Of a DNA stretch of 23,691 nucleotides, positions 8,357-16,629 are shown piece after piece. The DNA is from Bacillota bacterium (GTDB lineage Bacteria > Bacillota > Clostridia > Lachnospirales > Lachnospiraceae): positions 1 to 23,691 of the forward strand of contig JAEWYQ010000016.1 of assembly GCA_023395555.1 (NCBI GenBank), read 5' to 3'. Made by a program: the position numbers and the translations under genes. Under the pieces are notes generated by a model that was not told where the DNA came from, searched no databases, and saw nothing but the letters and a program-made list of their open reading frames with translations. Each line of letters starts with the position of its first letter. The stretch's first letter is position 1.

Positions 8357-9331
8357 TTAGAAAAGTCTTTCTTCCCCGGCAGATTTCGCAGCGGAGTTAG
8401 CTAAGTAAATTAAGATAATACTAACAACACTCTTAAAAATACCAGCTGCCGTACCAAGTGAATAGTCCGTCTGACTGATACCATATTTTAAAACATAAAT
8501 ATCAATTGTCTGGGATACACTTTGTATCAAACCATTGGTCAATAAATATTGTATTTCAAAACCGGCATTCAAAACATTTCCTACATTAATTAACAAAAGA
8601 ATAAATATAGTGGGTTTAATGCCTGGTAACGTAATATTCCACATCTTCTTGAGCCTGCCTGCACCGTCGATGGAGGCCGCTTCATACAGATCCGGATTGA
8701 TGGCTGTAATAGCCGCCAGGTAGATAATGCTATTCCATCCGGTCTCTTTCCACACATTGGCAAAACCCACAATCCACCAAAAAAGACTTTTATAAGTGAA
8801 AAAGTTGATTGGCGCTTTCAGTATATGCAGCTTTACAAGGATTTCATTCACAATTCCGTTATCGATTGACAAAGCGTCCTTTAGAATACCGCACACAATA
8901 ATCATCGATAAAAAATGGGGTAAATAAGATACGGTCTGTACTAATTTCTTAGGTCCTTTGTGCACAACCTCATTTAATATCAGTGCGAAAGCGATAGCAA
9001 ACGCAAAGCTTAATACAAGGTTAATCACTCCCATAGCAAGTGTATTACGAATTACTCTTAAAAAATCCGGATTATCGATAAATAGGAATTCAAACTTCTT
9101 CAAACCCACAAATTTCGAATCAAAAAATCCCTTAGCCGGCTTATAATTCTGAAACGCCATGACCCAGCCGATCAAAGGGACATAACAGAACAAAAGAATA
9201 TAAGCCACAAAAGGGATTGACAGTATAATCAATTCCTTTTGCTTCTTAATATCTTTCCAGGTAATTTTAGCTTTGATATCCTTTACCTTCTCTGTCTTTC
9301 TATGCTTAACTCCAGTCATTGATAGTACCAT
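8357..9331 (-). CDS. lplB: ABC transporter permease (LplB-type, COG4209)
   Basis: An inner-membrane permease of the LplB group, with phrases typical of it: CYVPLIGWVMAFQNYKP near the first helix, SYLPHFLSMIIV, and GFANVWKETGWNSIIYLAAI. The EAA loop is DLYEAASIDGAG. The frame is open back to an ATG at 9389-9391, but the extra 20 residues (MQVAGQQDCRSRLHYYYEES) are encoded by a perfect-looking RNA hairpin and have no ribosome site. I therefore prefer ATG 9329-9331 (324 residues); ATG 9317-9319 is also possible. Neither has a strong ribosome site; a weak purine run (GAAGAAAG) precedes the first. It is the first permease after the solute-binding lipoprotein and pairs with the COG0395 permease. 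Confidence 0.9.
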   Translation of the reverse strand: MVLSMTGVKHRKTEKVKDIKAKITWKDIKKQKELIILSIPFVAYILLFCYVPLIGWVMAFQNYKPAKGFFDSKFVGLKKFEFLFIDNPDFLRVIRNTLAMGVINLVLSFAFAIAFALILNEVVHKGPKKLVQTVSYLPHFLSMIIVCGILKDALSIDNGIVNEILVKLHILKAPINFFTYKSLFWWIVGFANVWKETGWNSIIYLAAITAINPDLYEAASIDGAGRLKKMWNITLPGIKPTIFILLLINVGNVLNAGFEIQYLLTNGLIQSVSQTIDIYVLKYGISQTDYSLGTAAGIFKSVVSIILIYLANSAAKSAGEERLF

Positions 9332-9351
9332 GCTTTCTTCATAATAATAAT

Positions 9352-9389
9352 GCAGGCGGCTGCGGCAGTCCTGCTGTCCAGCCACCTGC
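9352..9389 (-). other. Intercistronic stem-loop between solute-binding protein and permease genes
   Basis: On the minus strand GCAGGTGGCTG (9389-9379) pairs fully with CAGCCGCCTGC (9362-9352), with one G-U wobble that would be a C-A mismatch on the plus strand, so the structure belongs to the minus-strand RNA. It starts 39 bases after the lipoprotein stop codon. No T-run follows. Such stems after binding-protein genes commonly protect the upstream mRNA or reduce downstream expression; that role is inferred here. Confidence 0.72.
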
Positions 9390-9428
9390 ATCGTGTTGGT
9401 AATTGAGTAAGTATGCTTTACTGGTTAT

Positions 9429-11141
9429 TTATTGAGGTCTTTTTCCTTGAACCAACTCAATTCTGTCATACACCGCTTCCTGCACCTCTACAAAGAAATC
9501 TTCAGGCTTGCATGCGCCGTATGCTTTCAGATATTCATTCCACTTTGCATCAAAATCATCTGCAATAACTACTTGAGGAAGATATTGTTTCTTGGTTTCC
9601 TCCATCTTTGCCCAAGCAAGACCTCCGGGGGTCTCTGTGGTCATCTCGCCTACAAAGGACCACATGGGATACCAGGGCTGCTCGTAACCGTCAATCTCAT
9701 TGTAATCCAGCATATCTACATAAGTCTGAGCACCGTATGCCTGTAAGCACTCTTGAACATCAGATGTTAAGCCTGCAAAAAACTCGGAAGGCTGAGTATC
9801 CGGAGTCATGGCATTCTTGCCGTCCGGATTCATACCGGAGTAGTTCGGGAAATAACCGTAAGAACAAATATGGGATGCTTTATATTCTGCGTTAACCGCA
9901 TTATCTCTCATCGCCTGCTCTCTATAGAACAGTCCGTCATCCCCAACCTTGTAATCCACATCTTTAACACCCCAACTGCGAAGTGTGATGATTTCCGGAT
10001 CCAACAAATCATTTACAAACTTCAGCGCACCTTCAACATCCTTACAGCTTGTGGTAATTGCCAGGCCTCCGGAAAGCACTGCCGCTTCATTAGCCGCATA
10101 ATACATCTCCTTCATACCGGGATCGATTGTGATACCAAGAGGAATATAAGTACAACCGTTCAGCTTCTGGGTTTTAATTGCATCTTCCGCCGTCTGGAAA
10201 TCCCATTTCTGCTCAACCATACAAAGTACACGGCCGGATGAAATTTTCTCCAGGAACTGGTCATGGTTCATTGTCATAAACTCAGGATCCACAATTCCTT
10301 TTTTATACTCTTCGTTTAATTTCTTAAAATATCTTACCGCAGTGGGTGTGATGTTATAATCCGACACCAGGAAGGTCTCAGGATCTACGATGCAACGCCC
10401 GTTATTCGGATATCCGTCCAGGAACTGCGGAGGATTCTCAAGGCAGAAATAATACCAGTCATATGCTAATATTTCGAAGGGAATTACCGGTGTACCATCT
10501 TCCATGGTAGGATTAGCGGCATAATAATTACCCAAAAGATCAAACAACTGATCCAAGGTTTCAATTACAGGATAACCGGCCCATTTTAATACTCTGGTCT
10601 GAATCCAGAAAGCCTCTCCGCCTTGGGCTGTATCCATCAATTTCTCGTTAATATTACCAAACTGGGGAATGGAATAGATGTGCCCATCCGCCTGTCTAAG
10701 GGTATTCCACTGGCTTTCACTCCAAAAGTTTTTAATATTAGGAAATTTATCAAAGTACTCATCAATAGCTACCACTGCTCCTGCGTCTTGAAGCTGAGGC
10801 GTCCAGTTAATAAAGTCAGGATACTCACCGCTGGCAATCAGCATACCGACTGCTTCTTCAGAGGTCTGACCGGTTAACCAGGTTTCCTTGCATTTTGCGC
10901 CAATCTTTTCAGCAATGATCTGCTGGATTTCATTATCGGAATTCAGCTCAATACCCGGTCTGTCGAAAAACGCCGTGAATTCCTTAATCTCCTTTGATGA
11001 TCCACCATCATTTGATGCCGTTTCCTTTGTCCCATTACCTGTTGTACTGTTGTCATCCGTGGAGCCTTTCTTTCCGCAGCCAGCAAACAGGGCTGACACC
11101 AAAGCAACGCACATGATTACTGCAATAAATCTTTTTTTCAT
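9429..11141 (-). CDS. Extracellular solute-binding lipoprotein of the oligosaccharide ABC importer (LplA-like), copy 1
   Basis: A secreted lipoprotein of 570 residues. A lipoprotein signal peptide ends in the lipobox LFAGC (cysteine about residue 22), followed by a Ser/Thr/Gly/Asp-rich linker to about residue 50 and then a family-1 solute-binding fold rich in aromatic residues (WIQTRVLKWAGYPVIETL, AYDWYYFCLENPPQFLDGYP), as expected for oligosaccharide capture. The ATG at 11139-11141 has GGGAGG upstream. It heads the transport operon, with its own predicted promoter, and is followed by both permeases, so it is the transport receptor. The upstream gene at 11375-13030 encodes a close paralogue, roughly two-thirds identical by eye, with a much shorter linker. 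LplA-like naming is from context and family memory. Confidence 0.93.
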   Translation of the reverse strand: MKKRFIAVIMCVALVSALFAGCGKKGSTDDNSTTGNGTKETASNDGGSSKEIKEFTAFFDRPGIELNSDNEIQQIIAEKIGAKCKETWLTGQTSEEAVGMLIASGEYPDFINWTPQLQDAGAVVAIDEYFDKFPNIKNFWSESQWNTLRQADGHIYSIPQFGNINEKLMDTAQGGEAFWIQTRVLKWAGYPVIETLDQLFDLLGNYYAANPTMEDGTPVIPFEILAYDWYYFCLENPPQFLDGYPNNGRCIVDPETFLVSDYNITPTAVRYFKKLNEEYKKGIVDPEFMTMNHDQFLEKISSGRVLCMVEQKWDFQTAEDAIKTQKLNGCTYIPLGITIDPGMKEMYYAANEAAVLSGGLAITTSCKDVEGALKFVNDLLDPEIITLRSWGVKDVDYKVGDDGLFYREQAMRDNAVNAEYKASHICSYGYFPNYSGMNPDGKNAMTPDTQPSEFFAGLTSDVQECLQAYGAQTYVDMLDYNEIDGYEQPWYPMWSFVGEMTTETPGGLAWAKMEETKKQYLPQVVIADDFDAKWNEYLKAYGACKPEDFFVEVQEAVYDRIELVQGKRPQ

Positions 11142-11160
11142 ACCTTACCTCCCTTGGTTT

Positions 11161-11178
11161 TTATCACTTAAGTGATAA
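11161..11178. promoter_or_regulatory. Perfect 18-bp palindrome near the predicted +1 of the transport operon
   Basis: TTATCACTTAAGTGATAA is its own reverse complement over all 18 bases. It lies about 20 bases upstream of the lipoprotein start codon and immediately downstream of the predicted -10 (11182-11187), so the likely transcription start falls inside it. This is a classic position for a repressor operator; a small 5' RNA hairpin is the alternative. Confidence 0.65.
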
Positions 11179-11181
11179 TTC

Positions 11182-11247
11182 ATTTTAGCATATATGCACA
11201 ATTAATAATCCATACAAAGTATATAAAAAACCACCACAAAGTATATA
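11182..11247 (-). promoter_or_regulatory. Predicted promoter of the transport operon with two 12-bp direct repeats
   Basis: On the minus strand TAAAAT (11182-11187) preceded by TGC makes an extended -10; no good -35 is seen at 16-18 bases. Upstream are two identical direct repeats, TATATACTTTGT, at 11214-11225 and 11236-11247, with a 22-bp period (about two helical turns). The nearer copy ends 26 bases from the -10, similar to the position of the AGCAAT boxes in P1-P3 although the sequence differs. Tandem same-face sites are typical of AraC-type regulators such as the YesN-type regulator encoded upstream. The promoter-distal copy lies inside the terminator of the preceding gene. Confidence 0.55.
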
Positions 11248-11269
11248 TATGTATACTTCATGGCGGTTT
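11225..11269 (-). terminator. Rho-independent terminator of the sensor operon
   Basis: On the minus strand an 18-base arm (11269-11252) pairs along its whole length with 11245-11228 across a 6-base loop, using three G-U wobbles, and is followed at once by TTTTTT. On the plus strand the same positions would be A-C mismatches, so the terminator serves the minus strand. It lies about 105 bases after the stop of the second solute-binding protein. Confidence 0.88.
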
Positions 11270-11374
11270 CTATCATTTTTTTATTCATTTTAACCAAACG
11301 TTTGTACTGTTTATTCACTAAATTATTTACATTTTAATGCATATTAGCTAATCACACTATTTGTATTCCGCCTG

Positions 11375-13030
11375 TTACGGCCTGATATTTTTGCCCGTAG
11401 TCAGCTCAATCCTTCTATATACCTCTTCCTGCATCTCTGCCAGGAAATCCTCAGGCTTACAGCTTTCATACGCTTGCATATATTCCTCCCAGATAACATC
11501 AAAGTCATCGGAAATTATTACCTGGGGAAGATAATTATGCTTTACTTCAGCCATTCTTATCCACGCCATTCCACCGGGAGTTTGTGTAGTTAATGTATTC
11601 GAGTGGGTCCACATCGGATACCAGGGTTCCTCCTCAGGATCTATTACGTTATAATCCAGCATATCAATATAGGTTTTTGCACCGTATGCCTCCAGACATT
11701 CCTGTACCTCCGGATCCAGTCCCGCAAAAAACTCGAAGGGCTGGGTATTGGGGGTGGCAGCATTTTTACCGTCCAGATTCATTCCTATATAGTTTGGAAA
11801 ATAGCTATAGGAGCACAAATTTGAAGCCTTGTACTCAGGATTGACCGCATTTCTCCTCATTTCCTCCGTTCTATAATAGAGTCCTTCTCCGTCCGCCAAA
11901 TAATCTTCTCCTTCTACTCCCCAATTACGAAGCGTCATGATCTCTTGAGATAATAAGTCGTTTACAAATTGTAAAGCACCTTCAATATCCTCACAATCCA
12001 CCGATATGCTTAAACCGCCGGAAAAGGCTGCCGCTTCATTGGAAGTATAATACATTTCATGCATTCCGGGATCAATTGTTATACCAAGAGGCACATAGGT
12101 ACACCCTTCCAGGCCTTGGGCCCTGATTGCCTCCTCTGCTCCGCCGAAATCCCAATATTGTTCAACCATGCACAGCATGCGGCCGGAAGCAATCTTCTCC
12201 AAAAACTGGTCATGATGCATGGTCATAAACTCCTGATCCACCATACCCTTCTTATATTCTTCATTTAATTTTCTGAAATATCTTTGCGCAGTCTCAGATA
12301 TATTGTAATCCTTAACCCTGGCTGTTTCCTTCTCCACAATAACAGACCCGTTATTCGGATATCCATCCAGGAATTGAGGCGGATTCTCCATGCAGAAATA
12401 ATACCAGTCATATGCCAGAATACCAAAGGGTATGACAGAAGAACCATCCGGCATGACGGGATTAGCAGCATAGTAATCCCCCAGGAGCTCAAAAAGCTGA
12501 TCCAGTGTTTCAATTACCGGGTAGCCCGCCCATTTCAGCACTCTGGTTTGTATCCAAAATGCCTCGGAGCTCTGCTGTGTATCCATGGTTTTAATATTGA
12601 TATTACCGAATTGGGGGATGGAATAGATATGTCCGTCCTCCTGTCTCACCGATTCCCATTGTATGTCCGACCAAAAATTTCTGATATTAGGATGGTTTTC
12701 CCAATATGTATCAATCGGTATAAAGGCGTCTGCGTCCTGCAGTCTCGGGCTCCAGTTAAGAAAATCCGGGTATTCCCCACTGGCAATCATAATTCCTATT
12801 GCTTCCTGAGCGCTCTGCCCTGATAGCCAGACCTCCTTGCATTTCGCTCCAATCTTGTTCCCGATAATATTCTGCACCGTATTATCATCATTGATTTCGC
12901 TCCCTTCCACATCAAAAAAAGCTGTAAATTCTTTGATATTCCGGGAAGGTACCTCATCCCTTTTGCAGCCTGTAACAAAAAACATCATTCCGGCAATGCA
13001 CATCATAATTCTTAGCATACGTTTTTTCAT
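11375..13030 (-). CDS. Solute-binding lipoprotein paralogue in the sensor operon, copy 2
   Basis: A lipoprotein of 551 residues: signal peptide with lipobox FVTGC (cysteine about residue 22), a short linker, then a solute-binding domain closely parallel to the copy-1 protein along its whole length (shared blocks such as HIYSIPQFGNIN, WIQTRVLKWAGYPVIETL and NPPQFLDGYPNNG). By eye the two are about two-thirds identical, and the frame is intact. It begins 21 bases after the response regulator gene and ends at its own terminator, so it is transcribed with the kinase and regulator rather than with the permeases. I infer that it may serve as a periplasmic-side ligand receptor for the kinase, as the binding protein of the AraP-AraS-AraT arabinose system of Geobacillus does. 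It may alternatively be a low-level or alternative-affinity receptor for the same importer. An AGGTGA ribosome site supports the start. Confidence 0.92.
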   Translation of the reverse strand: MKKRMLRIMMCIAGMMFFVTGCKRDEVPSRNIKEFTAFFDVEGSEINDDNTVQNIIGNKIGAKCKEVWLSGQSAQEAIGIMIASGEYPDFLNWSPRLQDADAFIPIDTYWENHPNIRNFWSDIQWESVRQEDGHIYSIPQFGNINIKTMDTQQSSEAFWIQTRVLKWAGYPVIETLDQLFELLGDYYAANPVMPDGSSVIPFGILAYDWYYFCMENPPQFLDGYPNNGSVIVEKETARVKDYNISETAQRYFRKLNEEYKKGMVDQEFMTMHHDQFLEKIASGRMLCMVEQYWDFGGAEEAIRAQGLEGCTYVPLGITIDPGMHEMYYTSNEAAAFSGGLSISVDCEDIEGALQFVNDLLSQEIMTLRNWGVEGEDYLADGEGLYYRTEEMRRNAVNPEYKASNLCSYSYFPNYIGMNLDGKNAATPNTQPFEFFAGLDPEVQECLEAYGAKTYIDMLDYNVIDPEEEPWYPMWTHSNTLTTQTPGGMAWIRMAEVKHNYLPQVIISDDFDVIWEEYMQAYESCKPEDFLAEMQEEVYRRIELTTGKNIRP

Positions 13031-13051
13031 AAAATCACCTATATCACTATT

Positions 13052-14665
13052 CTAACCGTTGCGTTTCCGAAATCTTGCCGGAGTAACACCATATACTTCT
13101 TCAAACCGGTTAATAAAGTATTCTACATTTTTATATCCCACTTCTCCGGCTATCTCATATATCTTTTTATCCGTATTAAGCATCATTTCGGCCGCTTTCC
13201 GCACTCTCACGCTATTAAGATAATCCTTAAAGGAGCATCCGAATTGCTTTTTAAACAGTTGTCCCAGATACGCACTATTAATATAATATTTTTCTCCAAA
13301 AGACTTTAAGCTGATGTTTGCGGAATAATTTTCCTCAATATCAGCCTCAATCAGATTGATCGTTCCCTTCGCCGTATTCTGACGGAGCTGGGCAAGATAG
13401 TCCGCGTATTCAACGGTAAATTGCTGCAGCTTCTGTTCATTTTCAGAATTTGTCCCTGACGAAAACACCGCTTCGCGGATATATTGCATTATTTCTTCCT
13501 GATTAATATCAGCGTCTTGATTATATGCCAACCCTAATAATCTGTAAAGCATATATTGAATATCTTTACTGACTTCCTCCGGATCCGTGCTGTTATCCAT
13601 CATGTTTTTATATAAGTCCTTTGCATAAACTCTGATTTTTATTCTGTCATTGATCTCCATCGCATGGATCAGTTCATCAATCTGCTTTTTAAAATCCTCC
13701 GTCTTGATTCCCTTTGATTCCGCCTCCTTCTTACCGAGCCATGCCAATTTATTATCTTGTTTCATATAAAACCGCAGGGAACGTATCATAATTGCTTCCC
13801 GATAGGAATTCACAATCGATCGGATACCATCAACCATATTCCCCATGGTTGCCACGACCTCATAACCCACCCTGGCAGACAATTCATCCGTCAGCCATTT
13901 CAGCCATTCCCTGTGGGATATCCCCCTTTCCTCCGACATAAAGGAACAGTAAATAATCCCGATGCCATAGCATTGGGTGTGCTTCATCGCATCATAAACA
14001 ATATGATCCGAGTAATTCTTTAGTATCAGGCCGGCATAATTATAGAGCTTTCTTTGCTGTCCGACCCGGCCGTCTTCTGAAATTGCCTGAAATTTATCGT
14101 CATTCAGAGATATCTCACAATGAATATAAGCAACATTGCGGGATAATTTCATTCTCTCTTCGATATATTGCAGATTAACATCGTCATATTTTCCCCACAG
14201 GATTGCCATCAGATGACTTTCCATATATGCCTTTTCGTATACCTTCTTCTTTTGCTCGCTCCCCGCTTCCTTTTGGTGTTCCTCCATTATTTTACGGAGA
14301 GTAATAAGAAGCTCCTCCTTTTGAATCGGTTTAAGAATATAATCGAAGCAATTGTATTGAATCGCTGTTTTTGCATATTGAAAATCATAATATCCGCTTA
14401 AAAATACAAACCGGGCATTACTTAAATTTTGGTTCCTTACATAAGCAATCAGATCAATCCCATCCATTTCCGGCATTTTAATATCAGAAACAATCAGATC
14501 ATATTCCTCTTTTTTTAGTAGTTCTATGGCGCTTATCCCATTTGATGCCTCACCGGCAATACAATATCCCTCCGCTTCCCAATCAATTAAAGCAGCAAGA
14601 CCCTTTCGGATGAATGGCTCATCATCTACCAGCAAAACCCGTAAAAGCGGTGTCGCAGTCTGCAT
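13052..14665 (-). CDS. YesN-type response regulator (receiver plus AraC-family DNA-binding domain)
   Basis: A cytoplasmic transcription regulator of about 537 residues. The N-terminal receiver domain shows the acidic pair in LLVDDEPFIRKGL, the phosphoacceptor aspartate in VSDIKMPEMDG, the switch serine in FLSGYYD and the lysine in ILKPIQ. A middle region of about 300 residues has no motif I recognise. The last 100 residues form an AraC-type double helix-turn-helix: NISLKSFGEKYYINSAYLGQ with FKKQFG, then KIYEIAGEVGYKNVEYF and the closing YGVTPARFRKR. The frame opens with a GTG at 14698 lacking a ribosome site; ATG 14663-14665 has GGGAGG in place, so I start there. It partners the kinase 54 bases upstream. 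Likely targets are the tandem direct-repeat sites in this window; which set it binds is not shown by the sequence. Confidence 0.93.
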   Translation of the reverse strand: MQTATPLLRVLLVDDEPFIRKGLAALIDWEAEGYCIAGEASNGISAIELLKKEEYDLIVSDIKMPEMDGIDLIAYVRNQNLSNARFVFLSGYYDFQYAKTAIQYNCFDYILKPIQKEELLITLRKIMEEHQKEAGSEQKKKVYEKAYMESHLMAILWGKYDDVNLQYIEERMKLSRNVAYIHCEISLNDDKFQAISEDGRVGQQRKLYNYAGLILKNYSDHIVYDAMKHTQCYGIGIIYCSFMSEERGISHREWLKWLTDELSARVGYEVVATMGNMVDGIRSIVNSYREAIMIRSLRFYMKQDNKLAWLGKKEAESKGIKTEDFKKQIDELIHAMEINDRIKIRVYAKDLYKNMMDNSTDPEEVSKDIQYMLYRLLGLAYNQDADINQEEIMQYIREAVFSSGTNSENEQKLQQFTVEYADYLAQLRQNTAKGTINLIEADIEENYSANISLKSFGEKYYINSAYLGQLFKKQFGCSFKDYLNSVRVRKAAEMMLNTDKKIYEIAGEVGYKNVEYFINRFEEVYGVTPARFRKRNG

Positions 14666-14719
14666 TTTACCTGACCTCCCTTCTTCATTGGCACACACCG
14701 TTATGGTGCATAGTCTGAT

Positions 14720-16558
14720 CTATTTTAAAGCTTTCATGCTTTCAACCGGTATTTCTATCATGATACAGGTTCCAACCTGCTTTTCGCTTTCGACCGTAAA
14801 CATGACTCCGGAACCGCAATACTTTTTAAGACGTATGCTGGCATTCAGCATTCCAAGAGAAGTTGATCTCTGCAGATCATCGATATTCGCTTCATTCAAT
14901 AGCTTCTCAAGACTGAGCACCTGTTCCGGCTCCATGCCGACTCCCGTATCTTCAATCTCAATATGCAAATACTGATCTTCTTTATTGACTGTTACAAATA
15001 TAGATCCGGCGTGCCCCTCCCTGTCAAATCCATGAACACAGGAATTCTCTGCAAAAGTCACCAGCAGCAAGCTAGGTACTAAAAACCCATAGCATTCCTG
15101 ATTTACCTTAATCTTATAATTGAAATCATCACCGAACCGATATTTTTGAAGATTCAAATAGTCCTTCATAAAATCAATTTCCTGCTCAATGGGAATAAGA
15201 TCTGATCCCCATTCCGCACTTTTTCTCATTAATTTGGCCAGACTTTCTACCATCAGGGAGGTCTCCTGCTCCCCTTTTATTATACAGCGCATTCGTATAT
15301 TTTCCAGCACATTAAACATAAAATGCGGATTAATCTGGCTGTATAGCGCCAGCAATTCCGCCTGCTTCCTGGCGAGATGAAGCTCCTGCTGTTCCAGCTT
15401 GCTTTTGAATTCATATTCAATCAAGTTCTTCATTCGGTCCGCCATTAAATTATAGTTCTCCAATAGTTCGGTAATCTCGTCCTTGCCTTCTATCACAGAG
15501 ATCACAGAGAATTCCTCCGCTTTTACCTTTTTAAGATACTTACCCAAAATCAGTATCCTTTTTGTAATTGATTTGCTGAATAAAGCGATAACAATTGCAG
15601 GTATCATTGCATCTGCGAAAAATAATATAATGATCAGCCATAATTTATCTTTTAATATTTTTGTATAATTGGATTTGTACCCCTTCAGGTAAACATCAAA
15701 ATCCAAGCCAAAGGAATTGACGGACTTACTGTGCTGTACTTCATCCATCGGAACAAAAGAGAAATCCATAAAATTCTTTTTTATATCTCTATCCTTCGGA
15801 TCATTGCTAAAAATGACCATATCACCGCAGCATACATAAACCATTATATCATAAGCAGAGCTGTTGATGTGCTCGTTTATCTTGTTGTAATTTAAATCCA
15901 GCTTAACAAGTTTTTCATTCTTGATTAGCTCGATATAATTTAATTTTCTTATAACCGAGATGACTCTGCTATTATTCTTATCGTATCCGGCAACATTATA
16001 ATTATAATATGGATAGATCAACAGCTCCTTACCGGAATTCACAAAATCCTGATACCATTTTTCAGACCTTATGGTATCAACCCGATAGTATCTGCCTCCG
16101 TTATACATGGTTAAATTATCGGAATATAATGCGATTTCACTTATGATATGCTTTGAACTAGCATAAAAGACATAGTTTTCAAACACTCTGTTATATGCCT
16201 GAAGATATTCGATTTGGTTTTCATAATGAGTATCCAGAAAATTGTATATTGAGGCGCTTGCATATAAATCAATGGTTACATACACGGCGCTTTCTATGGA
16301 CGAGGTTATGTCCTGTGCAATAGAATCGGCTATATTATCAATCTTTTCCCTTTCTTCTTTTCGGGAAACCTCCAGCATATTTGAAATAATGATTAAATTA
16401 GTAACCAGGATCGGAATCATTACACAAAACACATACAAAAATATTGTTTTTGTCCGGATTTTCCGATTATTCATACTGAGCTGCAATTTTCGAACGTTCA
16501 ACTGAAGCAGCATTGCAGCCTTTTTAATCAAATTATTCTTACCTCGCTTTATGCTCAT
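14720..16558 (-). CDS. YesM-type sensor histidine kinase
   Basis: A membrane sensor kinase of 612 residues: a transmembrane helix near residues 38-60, an extracellular sensor region of about 240 residues, a second helix near 306-326, a HAMP-like linker, then a His_kinase (PF06580) domain with the phosphoacceptor in YSQINPHFMFNVLENIRM (about H412) and a C-terminal ATPase domain with FAENSCVHG as N-box and DTGVGM as G-box. This is the class that pairs with YesN-type regulators and senses extracellular sugars. The ATG at 16556-16558 has a GGGG-type ribosome site. The gene starts the sensor operon with the regulator and a solute-binding lipoprotein. A weak promoter candidate (TTGGGA at 16609-16614, 16 bases, TATTTT at 16587-16592) lies upstream but is not convincing. 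Signal identity, xylan-derived oligosaccharides, is inferred from context. Confidence 0.94.
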   Translation of the reverse strand: MSIKRGKNNLIKKAAMLLQLNVRKLQLSMNNRKIRTKTIFLYVFCVMIPILVTNLIIISNMLEVSRKEEREKIDNIADSIAQDITSSIESAVYVTIDLYASASIYNFLDTHYENQIEYLQAYNRVFENYVFYASSKHIISEIALYSDNLTMYNGGRYYRVDTIRSEKWYQDFVNSGKELLIYPYYNYNVAGYDKNNSRVISVIRKLNYIELIKNEKLVKLDLNYNKINEHINSSAYDIMVYVCCGDMVIFSNDPKDRDIKKNFMDFSFVPMDEVQHSKSVNSFGLDFDVYLKGYKSNYTKILKDKLWLIIILFFADAMIPAIVIALFSKSITKRILILGKYLKKVKAEEFSVISVIEGKDEITELLENYNLMADRMKNLIEYEFKSKLEQQELHLARKQAELLALYSQINPHFMFNVLENIRMRCIIKGEQETSLMVESLAKLMRKSAEWGSDLIPIEQEIDFMKDYLNLQKYRFGDDFNYKIKVNQECYGFLVPSLLLVTFAENSCVHGFDREGHAGSIFVTVNKEDQYLHIEIEDTGVGMEPEQVLSLEKLLNEANIDDLQRSTSLGMLNASIRLKKYCGSGVMFTVESEKQVGTCIMIEIPVESMKALK

Positions 16559-16629
16559 AGACCCATCCCCTTATCCTATCCGGTATAAAATAATCCTCAG
16601 CCCGCAGCTCCCAAGAAGCAAGGATATGC

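Noticed and set aside
11295..11304. CAAACGTTTG palindrome with a central CG, resembling a LacI-family or CcpA site
   Set aside because: Only 10 bp, two mismatches to the catabolite-response consensus at the outer positions, and located far upstream of the transport promoter beyond the terminator; chance is likely.
14666..14698. Longer N-terminus for the response regulator starting with GTG
   Set aside because: No ribosome site before the GTG; GGGAGG is correctly placed for the internal ATG just before the receiver domain.
16587..16614. Promoter for the sensor operon (TTGGGA, 16 bases, TATTTT)
   Set aside because: Both hexamers are poor matches; kept only as a mention in the kinase entry.
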